Below are positions 1 to 5,671 of a DNA stretch of 36,815 nt, one piece after another. This stretch comes from Planctomycetaceae bacterium (GTDB taxonomy: Bacteria > Planctomycetota > UBA8742 > UBA2392 > JABWBM01): positions 1 to 36,815 of the forward strand of contig JABWBM010000009.1 in NCBI GenBank assembly GCA_013360495.1. The letters run 5' to 3'. How positions within the stretch are numbered: the stretch's first letter is position 1; the number at the start of each line of letters is the position of its first letter. The position numbers and the translations under genes were made by a program. Below the pieces are notes generated by a model. That model was not told where the DNA came from, did no database searches, and saw only the letters and a program-made list of their open reading frames with translations.

Positions 1-48
1 ATCTTAGCGAAGGCCCGGACGCAGTTCACGACCCTGTCGGATACCATC

Positions 49-54
49 CATAAT
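49..54 (+). promoter_or_regulatory. candidate promoter, leaderless, for the first hypothetical gene
   Basis: A -10-like CATAAT (5/6 to TATAAT) at 49-54 is preceded by TTCACG at 25-30 (4/6 to TTGACA) with an 18-base spacer. The ATG at 63 begins only eight bases after the -10 box, so transcription would start at or next to the start codon. No Shine-Dalgarno sequence is visible before the ATG. This is a pattern match by eye only. Confidence 0.35.
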
Positions 55-62
55 CGACGCTC

Positions 63-509
63 ATGCACCCACGACCCACCTACGACGACGCCAACCTCAT
101 CCTCCGGCTCTACGAACTTCGCCGCGACGAACGGATGCGCGAAGCACGCCAGTGGTTCGCGTCCATGTTCCGGCCCATCGCGACACTCGAGGAATTCAAC
201 AAGCTGTGTCCCCCGGGCTCGGGCCAGAATGCCAACTTCCGCATGGTCACCAGCTACTGGGAAATGGTCGCCAGCTTCCTGGTCAGCGGGGTGCTCAACG
301 AGGAACTCTTCTTCCAAAGCGGCGGCGAATTGCTGCTCACTTGGGTGAAGATCAAAGACCTCGTTCCCGCCCTGCGCAACGCGCGGCGCAACAAGCGCCT
401 CTACATCAATCTGGAAACCGCGGCGGGTAAAATGAAAGATTACATGAGCCGGGAATCTCCAGAAGCTTACGACACCTTCGCGGAAACCATCCGCAACATG
501 GCCCGCTGA
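63..509 (+). CDS. conserved hypothetical protein, 148 aa
   Basis: I do not recognise a function. The protein is soluble and mostly helical by composition, with no signal peptide or membrane segment. Its N-terminus (LILRLYELRRDERMREAR) and the central FRMVTSYWEMVASFLVSGVLNEELFF stretch resemble small DUF4760-like proteins found in several Gram-negative phyla; that resemblance is from memory and tentative. The start is the first ATG after a possible promoter, without a Shine-Dalgarno site. Its TGA stop shares one base with the ATG of the next gene (TGATG), indicating translational coupling. The two genes probably form an operon, perhaps read on into purE 76 bases downstream. Confidence 0.7.
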   Translation: MHPRPTYDDANLILRLYELRRDERMREARQWFASMFRPIATLEEFNKLCPPGSGQNANFRMVTSYWEMVASFLVSGVLNEELFFQSGGELLLTWVKIKDLVPALRNARRNKRLYINLETAAGKMKDYMSRESPEAYDTFAETIRNMAR

Positions 510-769
510 TGCGCCGCGAACCGGAATTTTTCGAAGAGCAGGAACTCGCCCTCGTCTACATCGCCAAGAAGCTGAAGGACGCCCTCGCCCTCGAGGAACT
601 GCTCACTCGCGCCGAGTTCGAATACCTCGTCGAACCCGACCGTTACCGCGGCGGCGTCATTTTCCAGACCGAGCGCGTCGGCGCGTTTTTCTACGTCACC
701 CCCGTCGAGGAAGGGCGCGTCCGCGAATTTCTCGCCGCCAACGGCTTCCAGCCCTGGGATCCCGCCTGA
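509..769 (+). CDS. small conserved hypothetical protein, 86 aa
   Basis: The protein is small, acidic and soluble. It starts inside the stop codon of the preceding gene, so translation by re-initiation is likely. The pattern ALVYIAKKLKDALALEELL, then EFEYLVEPDRY, RGGVIFQTERVGAFFYV and a C-terminal FLAANGFQPWDPA suggests a compact alpha/beta fold like the small DUF2007-type putative signal-transducing proteins. That is inference from pattern only. There are no cysteines and no obvious catalytic residues. The tight coupling to the upstream gene suggests that the two products act together. Confidence 0.65.
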   Translation: MRREPEFFEEQELALVYIAKKLKDALALEELLTRAEFEYLVEPDRYRGGVIFQTERVGAFFYVTPVEEGRVREFLAANGFQPWDPA

Positions 770-845
770 TCCAGCCGCCATTGCGCCCGGCGCGCCGTTT
801 TCGCTACCTTGAAGATTCCGCCCCCAAGGATTCCCAAGCAGAACT

Positions 846-1337
846 ATGAGCGAACCAACGCCCCTCGTGGGCATCATCATGGGCAGCAAGTCCGACTGGG
901 AGACGATGCGCCACGCCGTGGAAATGCTGGAGCGTTTCGCCGTCCCCCACGAATGCCGCGTGGTGTCCGCGCACCGCACTCCCGATTGGATGGCCGAATA
1001 CGCCAAAACCGCTGAACCACGCGGCCTGGAAGCCATCATCGCCGGCGCCGGCGGCGCTGCGCATCTCCCCGGCATGGTTGCCGCTCACACCGTGCTCCCG
1101 GTTCTGGGGGTCCCCGTGGAAAGCCACGCCCTCAAAGGCATGGACTCGCTCCTGTCCATCGTCCAAATGCCCGGCGGCATTCCCGTCGGCACGCTTGCCA
1201 TCGGCAAGGCCGGCGCAAAAAATGCAGCCATTCTCGCGGCGCAGATATTGGCGGTAAGCGACGCGAAAATCGCAGGCGCTGTCGACAAACTCCGCAAGGA
1301 TCAGAGCGAAACGAAACAAACGCTTCCCACAGCTTAG
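846..1337 (+). CDS. purE: 5-(carboxyamino)imidazole ribonucleotide mutase PurE, class I
   Basis: PurE moves the carboxylate of N5-CAIR to C4, giving CAIR in de novo purine synthesis. At 163 aa it has the usual length. The class I signature is clear: [14 protein letters not shown] near the N-terminus (nucleotide-binding serine and aspartate), the [11 protein letters not shown] loop with the catalytic histidine, [21 protein letters not shown], and [27 protein letters not shown]. The start is the ATG just before the conserved [12 protein letters not shown]; no strong Shine-Dalgarno site is visible. The usual partner purK is not in the window. Downstream lie palindromic repeats, and the gatA gene converges from the right. 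Confidence 0.97.
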   Translation: MSEPTPLVGIIMGSKSDWETMRHAVEMLERFAVPHECRVVSAHRTPDWMAEYAKTAEPRGLEAIIAGAGGAAHLPGMVAAHTVLPVLGVPVESHALKGMDSLLSIVQMPGGIPVGTLAIGKAGAKNAAILAAQILAVSDAKIAGAVDKLRKDQSETKQTLPTA

Positions 1338-1366
1338 CGCATTTTCATCATCGGTTTGCATGTAGC

Positions 1367-1386
1367 GCCCCGCGCCCCCGCGGGGC
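1367..1386. repeat. GC-rich hairpin, possible purE terminator or degenerate repeat unit
   Basis: GCCCCGCG (1367-1374) and CGCGGGGC (1379-1386) are perfect complements around a CCCC loop. The unit begins with TGTAGCGCC, like the dispersed repeat family in this window. It also resembles the GTAGCGCCACGCACCCCC stretch at 3101-3118. There is no T-tract, so a classical intrinsic terminator is not supported. Confidence 0.4.
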
Positions 1387-1495
1387 GAACTGATCGGGAA
1401 GCACAGCCCGTGCGGCACCACGTGCTTGCGAGCGACGCCAGAGAGCGCGATGAGCCTTGTCGCAAACGCCACTCGTCCATACTTTCCCTTAGAGG

Positions 1496-1616
1496 GTGAC
1501 CGGAAACCCCGTAGCGCCACGATTCATCGTGGCGGACCAACGAGGGATCGATACTTCATCAGAAGACGCCACAATAAATTGTGGCGCTACATCCCCACAA
1601 ATGGGTTTCCGGTCAC
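1496..1616. repeat. nested palindromic element between purE and gatA
   Basis: The outer arms GTGACCGGAAACCC (1496-1509) and GGGTTTCCGGTCAC (1603-1616) are perfect 14-bp inverted repeats. Inside lies an 80-bp element (1511-1590) bounded by GTAGCGCCAC and GTGGCGCTAC. Each end of the inner element is itself a hairpin: CGCCACGAT/ATCGTGGCG on the left and CGCCACAAT/ATTGTGGCG on the right. This is a C/G variant of the T/A repeats at 3151, 30991 and 34955. It sits between convergent genes and ends five bases before the gatA stop codon, so it may act as a two-way terminator or 3'-end stabiliser. Confidence 0.75.
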
Positions 1617-1620
1617 GCTC

Positions 1621-3084
1621 TTACACTCCCGCGAGCGCGGGCGCGCGATTGGCCTTGAGCCTCTGTTCCATACCATAGGCCACTTGCAGCATCTCCATTT
1701 CCCCCTCCATCGGCGCCTGAATATGCAGGCCGATGGGTAGACCGGCGTCGTCGTAGCCGCAGGGGATGGACATGGCGGGAATGCCCGCGAGATTCGCGCC
1801 GATGGTATAGATGTCGCAGAGATACATCTTCAACGGGTCACCGACGTTTTCGCCAATCTTGAACGCCGTGTTGGGCGAGGTCGGGCCGACCATCACATCG
1901 CACTTTTCGAAAGCATGGGCGTATTCACGACGCGTCAATTCGCGCACTTTGAGCGCCTTTTTATAGAAGGCGTCCTGATAGCCTGCACTCAATGCAAATG
2001 TCCCGATCATGATGCGACGCTTGACTTCGTGGCCGAATCCCTCGCCGCGGGTGTTCATGTAGAGCTGTAGTAAATCCTCGCCATCCTTGCGCGGGCCGTA
2101 GCGGATTCCGTCGAAGCGGCTCAGGTTCGACGACGCCTCGCACGGCGCAACGATGTAGTAGGTCGCGACGGAGAAGCCGGGATCGGAAAGCTTAAGTTCG
2201 ACAATCGTGGCGCCCTCGCTCTTGAGCAATGCGATCGCACTCTCGACGGATTTGCGAATAGCCGGGTCGCAACCCTCGCCGAGATGTTCTGGAACGTAGC
2301 CAACGCGGAACTTCTTGAGGTCGCGCTTGTCGAGATTCGCCACATAGGCTTCTGGCGCTGCGCTCAACGTCGTCGAATCGTTGTCGTCGGGGCCGGACAT
2401 GATCTCGAGGGCAAGCGCTGCGTCCTCCACCGTCCGCGCGAATGGGCCGATTTGGTCGAGCGAGCTGCCGAAAGCGACCAACCCGTAGCGGCTAATGCGT
2501 CCGTAACTCGGCTTGATGCCGACGATGCCTGTGAGCGAGGCGGGCTGGCGCACGGAGCCGCCGGTCTCCGAACCAAGCGAAATTGGCGCATAGCACGCTG
2601 CCACGGCAGCCGCGGAGCCGCCGGAACTGCCGCCGGGGACGCGAGCAGTGTCCCAGGGATTGTGGGTCGGGCCGTAGGCGGAGTGTTCGCACGAGCTGCC
2701 CATGGCGAACTCATCGAGGTTGGACTTGCCAATGATGAAGGCGCCTTCGTCGATCAGGCGATTGATGGCGGTCGCGCTATAGGTCGAGCGATAGCCTTTG
2801 AGGATCTTGCTCCCGCAGGTCAGGGGCTGATTGTCGACACAGATATTGTCTTTGACGACGATCGGCACACCGGCGAGCCGAAGCCCCTTTGTCCCTTGGT
2901 CGGATCCCTTGGCGTCGCGGATAGCTGCGTCATGATTGTAGTGCAGCAACGCGTGCAGCTTTGGTTCGAGTTTTTCGATTTGTTTACAGAAGGACTTCGC
3001 GACGTCGAGAGCGGAAAATTTTCCGTCGCGCACCCCGGCCGCGATTTGTACCGCTGTCATGGATCGAAAGTCGCTCTGTTGCAA
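1621..3084 (-). CDS. gatA: Asp-tRNA(Asn)/Glu-tRNA(Gln) amidotransferase subunit A
   Basis: GatA is the glutamine amidohydrolase of the GatCAB transamidosome, which converts Glu-tRNA(Gln) or Asp-tRNA(Asn) to the amidated forms. The amidase signature is complete: catalytic Lys in PIVVKDNICVDN, the PGGSSGGSAAAVAA serine-rich loop, and the nucleophile in SLGSETGGSVRQPAS. I place the start at a TTG (3082-3084), because AGAGGGG (3090-3096) lies seven bases upstream; this gives 487 aa. A GTG at 3114 (497 aa) and the ATG at 3060 (479 aa) have no such site. The gene follows gatC after a 161-bp gap that holds a palindromic repeat. No gatB is in the window. Confidence 0.95.
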   Translation of the reverse strand: MQQSDFRSMTAVQIAAGVRDGKFSALDVAKSFCKQIEKLEPKLHALLHYNHDAAIRDAKGSDQGTKGLRLAGVPIVVKDNICVDNQPLTCGSKILKGYRSTYSATAINRLIDEGAFIIGKSNLDEFAMGSSCEHSAYGPTHNPWDTARVPGGSSGGSAAAVAACYAPISLGSETGGSVRQPASLTGIVGIKPSYGRISRYGLVAFGSSLDQIGPFARTVEDAALALEIMSGPDDNDSTTLSAAPEAYVANLDKRDLKKFRVGYVPEHLGEGCDPAIRKSVESAIALLKSEGATIVELKLSDPGFSVATYYIVAPCEASSNLSRFDGIRYGPRKDGEDLLQLYMNTRGEGFGHEVKRRIMIGTFALSAGYQDAFYKKALKVRELTRREYAHAFEKCDVMVGPTSPNTAFKIGENVGDPLKMYLCDIYTIGANLAGIPAMSIPCGYDDAGLPIGLHIQAPMEGEMEMLQVAYGMEQRLKANRAPALAGV

Positions 3085-3089
3085 CGCTG

Positions 3090-3096
3090 CCCCTCT
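3090..3096 (-). promoter_or_regulatory. ribosome binding site deciding the gatA TTG start
   Basis: On the minus strand AGAGGGG lies seven bases before TTG (3082-3084). The in-frame ATG at 3060 and GTG at 3114 lack a comparable site, so TTG is the preferred start. Confidence 0.5.
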
Positions 3097-3100
3097 GTGT

Positions 3101-3121
3101 GTAGCGCCACGCACCCCCGCG
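3101..3121. repeat. short GC-rich repeat resembling the 1363-1383 unit
   Basis: The 21 bases starting GTAGCGCCACGCACCCCC match those starting at 1363 (GTAGCGCCCCGCGCCCCC) at all but about two positions. At 1363 the unit closes into a hairpin; here the right arm is degraded. It overlaps the alternative upstream GTG start of gatA, which argues against that start being used. Confidence 0.4.
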
Positions 3122-3150
3122 CAATACGGTGCGATTAAGCCTTTTTCCCT

Positions 3151-3232
3151 GTAGCGTCACGGCTATGCTGTGACGTCCTATCCGTGAAATCAAGCGTTGG
3201 TCGAAGACGTCACGGCATAGCCGTGACGCTAC
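3151..3232. repeat. 82-bp palindromic repeat (REP/MITE-like) between gatC and gatA
   Basis: The element begins GTAGCGTCACGGCTATG and ends with the inverse CATAGCCGTGACGCTAC. The terminal inverted repeats are about 27 bp with one mismatch, around a 28-bp centre. Each terminus also folds on itself: CGTCACGGC-TAT-GCTGTGACG on the left and CGTCACGGC-ATA-GCCGTGACG on the right. The same ends occur at 30991-31069 and 34955-35028. The element lies inside a presumed gatC-gatA operon, so it may attenuate read-through or be a relatively neutral insertion. Confidence 0.85.
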
Positions 3233-3245
3233 AAAATCTCTACCC

Positions 3246-3533
3246 TCATCCAACGATCGGCGGCACCTTGATATAGCCCGTTTCCTGTTCCTGCGCGCCC
3301 GAAAGCGCCTGATCGGTGGTGAAGCTTGGGCGCGGCTCGTCCTCGGCCCAGACTTTATGCTTGCGGCTATGGTCGAGACCATCCTCGATGTCCGAGGTAT
3401 CGACGTCGGCAAGCTTCTTAATGTAGCCGAGGATACTGCTCATTTCGCGGGCAAGTTGTTCCGTTTCGCCCGGCGCGAGTTTGAGTCTCGCCAGAAGCGC
3501 GATGTGTTCGACCGTCTGACGGGTTATATCCAT
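3246..3533 (-). CDS. gatC: Asp/Glu-tRNA amidotransferase subunit C
   Basis: GatC is the small subunit that wraps around GatA and GatB and stabilises the amidotransferase. The 95-aa product starting MDITRQTVEHIALLARLKL has the typical N-terminal helix, the EMSSILGYIKKLADVDTSDIE central segment and the C-terminal tail ending TGYIKVPPIVG. The start at 3533 is chosen because family members begin with this helix and because AGGGAG lies just upstream; a longer frame to 3644 runs into promoter DNA. A good sigma-70 promoter ends about 20 bases upstream. gatA follows after a repeat-bearing gap. Confidence 0.93.
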   Translation of the reverse strand: MDITRQTVEHIALLARLKLAPGETEQLAREMSSILGYIKKLADVDTSDIEDGLDHSRKHKVWAEDEPRPSFTTDQALSGAQEQETGYIKVPPIVG

Positions 3534-3561
3534 CTCAATCGCTCTCCCTACGGGAGGCAGG

Positions 3562-3590
3562 AGTATAGAGCGAAGGATCGGCATTGCCAG
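3562..3590 (-). promoter_or_regulatory. sigma-70-type promoter of gatC-gatA
   Basis: On the minus strand, CTGGCA (-35; 3585-3590, 4/6) is followed by exactly 17 bases and TATACT (-10; 3562-3567, 5/6). Transcription would start near 3555, leaving a roughly 20-base leader before the gatC ATG. A small CTCCC-GTA-GGGAG dyad overlaps the Shine-Dalgarno region. The promoter lies just after a terminator-like hairpin of the upstream flgM-like gene, so gatC is independently transcribed. Confidence 0.6.
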
Positions 3591-3612
3591 AACATCAGAC
3601 CAGAAAACACAA

Positions 3613-3636
3613 CACCCAGGCGTCGCCGCCCGGGTG
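3613..3636 (-). terminator. intrinsic terminator-like hairpin after the flgM-like gene
   Basis: Read on the minus strand, CACCCGGGCG and CGCCTGGGTG pair with one mismatch around a short loop. A T-rich stretch (TTGTGTTTTC) follows. The hairpin lies 27 bases after the stop codon of the 97-aa gene and before the gatC promoter. Confidence 0.5.
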
Positions 3637-3662
3637 CCGAACAATGCAGTTGATAATCCCGA

Positions 3663-3956
3663 TTAGCCCCAATTTTCGTCGAGCATCTTCATCAAAGCGC
3701 TCTCGAATTTTTCCATGTAGGCAGGGTCTTGAATATCCTTCGCGACCTGATTCACGCGCTCCGTGCGAACCTCGGGAAGCTCACGCAAGCCAGAAAGAGC
3801 GCGTGCATCGCCGCTAATTCGTACGTTGTCGGATGCTTTTTGAAGGTCGGAGCCCGATTCGGTTGGGCGTGTTGACGGCGTACGCGGGGATACGCTCGGG
3901 CGTATGCCGCTGACGTTGCCACCATGTGGCGCGGATGGTCCGTTGATCTCGTTCAT
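3663..3956 (-). CDS. flgM: FlgM-like anti-sigma-28 factor, 97 aa
   Basis: FlgM holds the flagellar sigma factor FliA (sigma-28) inactive until the hook-basal body is complete and FlgM is exported. The N-terminal half is Pro/Ser/Gly-rich and looks disordered (residues 1-40), as expected for FlgM. The C-terminal half carries the family pattern SDNVRISGDARALSGLRELPEVRTERVNQVAKDI, which matches the usual VSLS..A..L and PEVR..KV..L blocks, and ends in a helix. GGGAGGGG lies about eight bases before the ATG. A sigma-28-like -10 (GCCGATAG) upstream supports the assignment. No other flagellar gene is in the window, so this is a strong but not certain call. Confidence 0.65.
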   Translation of the reverse strand: MNEINGPSAPHGGNVSGIRPSVSPRTPSTRPTESGSDLQKASDNVRISGDARALSGLRELPEVRTERVNQVAKDIQDPAYMEKFESALMKMLDENWG

Positions 3957-3971
3957 CTGTCTTCCCCTCCC

Positions 3972-4010
3972 GGGATAAGCTCCGGCATCGTCCGAAGCAC
4001 TCCTTATCCC
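3972..4010 (-). promoter_or_regulatory. structured 5' leader of the flgM-like gene
   Basis: In minus-strand RNA, GGGAUAA (4010-4004) pairs with UUAUCCC (3978-3972). Inside, GCUUCGG pairs with CCGGAGC (one wobble) around a six-base loop. A five-base bulge, GGAGU, sits on one side only. The structure begins where the sigma-28-like promoter would start transcription and ends just before the Shine-Dalgarno GGGAGGGG. It could stabilise the 5' end or modulate initiation; that is inference. Confidence 0.5.
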
Positions 4011-4013
4011 AAT

Positions 4014-4041
4014 CTATCGGCCAAAAATCCTTGTAACTAAA
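4014..4041 (-). promoter_or_regulatory. sigma-28 (FliA)-like promoter of the flgM-like gene
   Basis: On the minus strand GCCGATAG (4014-4021) matches 7 of 8 bases of the FliA -10 consensus GCCGATAA. TTTAGTTA (4034-4041) lies 12 bases upstream as a poor -35 (5/8 to TAAAGTTT). The predicted start falls at about 4007-4009, at the foot of the leader hairpin. Autoregulation of flgM by sigma-28 is common in flagellated bacteria. Confidence 0.5.
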
Positions 4042-4146
4042 GCGAAAATCCAAAGTTTCTACCTCTCGCGTCATCCTCTCATTCGGCCAAGCACGCAATG
4101 AACTTTATGAATAATTCGGCATATTTCATAAATTATTTTTCTTGGC

Positions 4147-4166
4147 GTGGATCACTTGCGATCCAC
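4147..4166. repeat. hairpin GTGGATC/GATCCAC
   Basis: GTGGATC (4147-4153) and GATCCAC (4160-4166) are perfect 7-bp inverted arms around ACTTGC. It may be a further palindromic unit or protein-binding dyad; no second copy was seen in the window. Confidence 0.4.
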
Positions 4167-4316
4167 ACCAATTGGCGTTGGGTTCGCTCGTGCGGCGTTT
4201 CGAAAAACTTTTGAGAATTTTCGTTCGTTGCGCAGAAAAACACGGGGGCGTCGCTGCTCAATGGGGAATTGTTTCTAGCAGGGCGTTGCGCTCGGGATTA
4301 TGAATCTCGCGAAATG

Positions 4317-4336
4317 CCGAACCATGGATGGTTCGG
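4317..4336. repeat. hairpin CCGAACC/GGTTCGG
   Basis: CCGAACC (4317-4323) and GGTTCGG (4330-4336) form a perfect 7-bp stem with loop ATGGAT. It lies in the gene-free region upstream of the flgM-like gene; function unknown. Confidence 0.35.
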
Positions 4337-4632
4337 ATATCAGAACGCTTTTCAACGGCCTGATGATATAGAGTGGGAATATTGCGATTGTTTTTTCACG
4401 CGCGAATAGTTCGTTTTTTTCGCTCCCGTAATTGTGTCTCGTTGTGTCCTAGCGCTCCTGTTTTTTACCATCCTCTACACCTGTTTTTTTTCAGGTTCCG
4501 TAGCCCTGCTTCGATTTCCTGCCATTTTGGCTGAAGTTTTTTTGTCGTCTATTGTTCCCTCCTTTCCTTACGTCACGTCTTGGCGAAAGTTCTTTCCTCC
4601 TCGAACATGCCAAGTACATCAACCTGAGGATT

Positions 4633-5559
4633 CTATTGGCCGTTCGTAACCCAACGCGCCACCCGATCAACCAGCGTTTCACTCACCGTGAAAGCTTTAC
4701 GCGTCGTATCTTCCAGAAAATGCCCAAGATCAACCATTGTCTCACAAATGATGTCGTTGCGTTCTACACCGGCAGCGGCTTTTCGATACCGTTCGAGATT
4801 CTCAATCGACACCGTGTTGTCATGATCGCCGTGGATGAAGAGCGATGGGCAGGGGAGCTTTGCTGTCGTTTCAGTAATGCGCGTTCGATGATGCTCCTTG
4901 ATCCATGGCCAGCTTTCCCACCCCTGAATGGCGCTCTTTGAACTTTGCTTCGCCTTGAACTCCTCGAATTCGTCCGGCGTGAAATCGTGGCCACTTTCGA
5001 CGTAATGGATCAATTCGTCCACACCCTGCTGCTGCACAATCCCCGATTGGCGGCGCGCGACGGTCTTGGCCATGCGATTTCTTCGCACGCGCCACGACAT
5101 CGTTTCCAAGAGCGATACTGCAGGCGACGCAAGCACCGCGATGCGTGCTGGCTTAACACCCATCGCGGCAAGCTGGGCCACGATGCCACCCTCGCTATGG
5201 CCGACAATGGCGAGACGTACGGGATCAACCTCTGGTTGTGATTTCATGGCATTGCATGCCGCAGTCAGGTCGTTGACGCGATCGGTGAGCGTGTAGGTCA
5301 GCGGTTTTGGCGCCGGCCAGTCGAACTGGCGCTTGTCATAGCGGAAGGTGGCGATGCCCCGCTCAGCGAATATGCGAGCAAGCCGCCGGTAGAGCGTCGA
5401 TTGAAAGCCGGTGCGAGGTCCCTGTCCGTCGCGGTCGCAGAGCACACTCCCCTGCTGAAGGACCGCGCAAACGAAAGGGGGCGCGCCATCAGGTAGTACC
5501 AATTCTCCGGCGAGCGGATAACCATCGGATGATGCAAAATTGATTTCCCGCGACGTCAT
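4633..5559 (-). CDS. alpha/beta hydrolase, 308 aa
   Basis: This is a cytoplasmic serine hydrolase of the alpha/beta fold, with no signal peptide. The nucleophile elbow is GHSEGG (Ser at about residue 122), the acid is the Asp in HGDHDNTVS (about 247), and the histidine lies in DLGHFLE (about 280), so the triad is complete. N-terminal features (SSDGYPLAGELVLPDG, then RGIATFRYDKRQFD) match dienelactone-hydrolase or acyl-esterase-like family members annotated as alpha/beta hydrolases. A lid-like insert rich in charged residues covers 155-230. The substrate cannot be told from sequence. The gene is isolated: 112 bases separate it from the regulator gene upstream and a long gene-free stretch follows. 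Confidence 0.85.
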   Translation of the reverse strand: MTSREINFASSDGYPLAGELVLPDGAPPFVCAVLQQGSVLCDRDGQGPRTGFQSTLYRRLARIFAERGIATFRYDKRQFDWPAPKPLTYTLTDRVNDLTAACNAMKSQPEVDPVRLAIVGHSEGGIVAQLAAMGVKPARIAVLASPAVSLLETMSWRVRRNRMAKTVARRQSGIVQQQGVDELIHYVESGHDFTPDEFEEFKAKQSSKSAIQGWESWPWIKEHHRTRITETTAKLPCPSLFIHGDHDNTVSIENLERYRKAAAGVERNDIICETMVDLGHFLEDTTRKAFTVSETLVDRVARWVTNGQ

Positions 5560-5671
5560 ACTTTTGGGAGCCTACTCGCTTTGACCGTTTCGGAACAGCG
5601 GCAGCGGACGAAGCGCGAATACCGGGACGTATCCCGAGAGGCATGGCTCGCCCCGCGCGATCCTCTGACGG

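Larger units (their letters stand above)
4042..4632. other. gene-free region between alpha/beta hydrolase and flgM-like gene
   Basis: I see no credible coding sequence here; short open frames lack family features and ribosome sites. The base composition is more AT-rich than the surroundings. It contains two hairpins (4147-4166 and 4317-4336) and five T-runs of six to eight bases between 4391 and 4543. A short AACCTG/CAGGT dyad encloses the longest T-run. The region may hold upstream regulatory sequence, an unrecognised small RNA or remnants. Confidence 0.5.

Noticed and set aside
1511-1590. CRISPR array
   Set aside because: The repeats are inverted, few and widely spaced, without regular spacers or cas genes.
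2284-3138. 284-codon open frame on the plus strand
   Set aside because: It is antisense to gatA.
4032-4037. TGTAAC near the flgM-like promoter as a third regulator operator
   Set aside because: No GTTACA partner is present at six-base spacing.
4434-4649. 71-codon frame in the gene-free region, with a hydrophobic start
   Set aside because: The hydrophobicity comes from T-runs; there is no ribosome site or conserved pattern.
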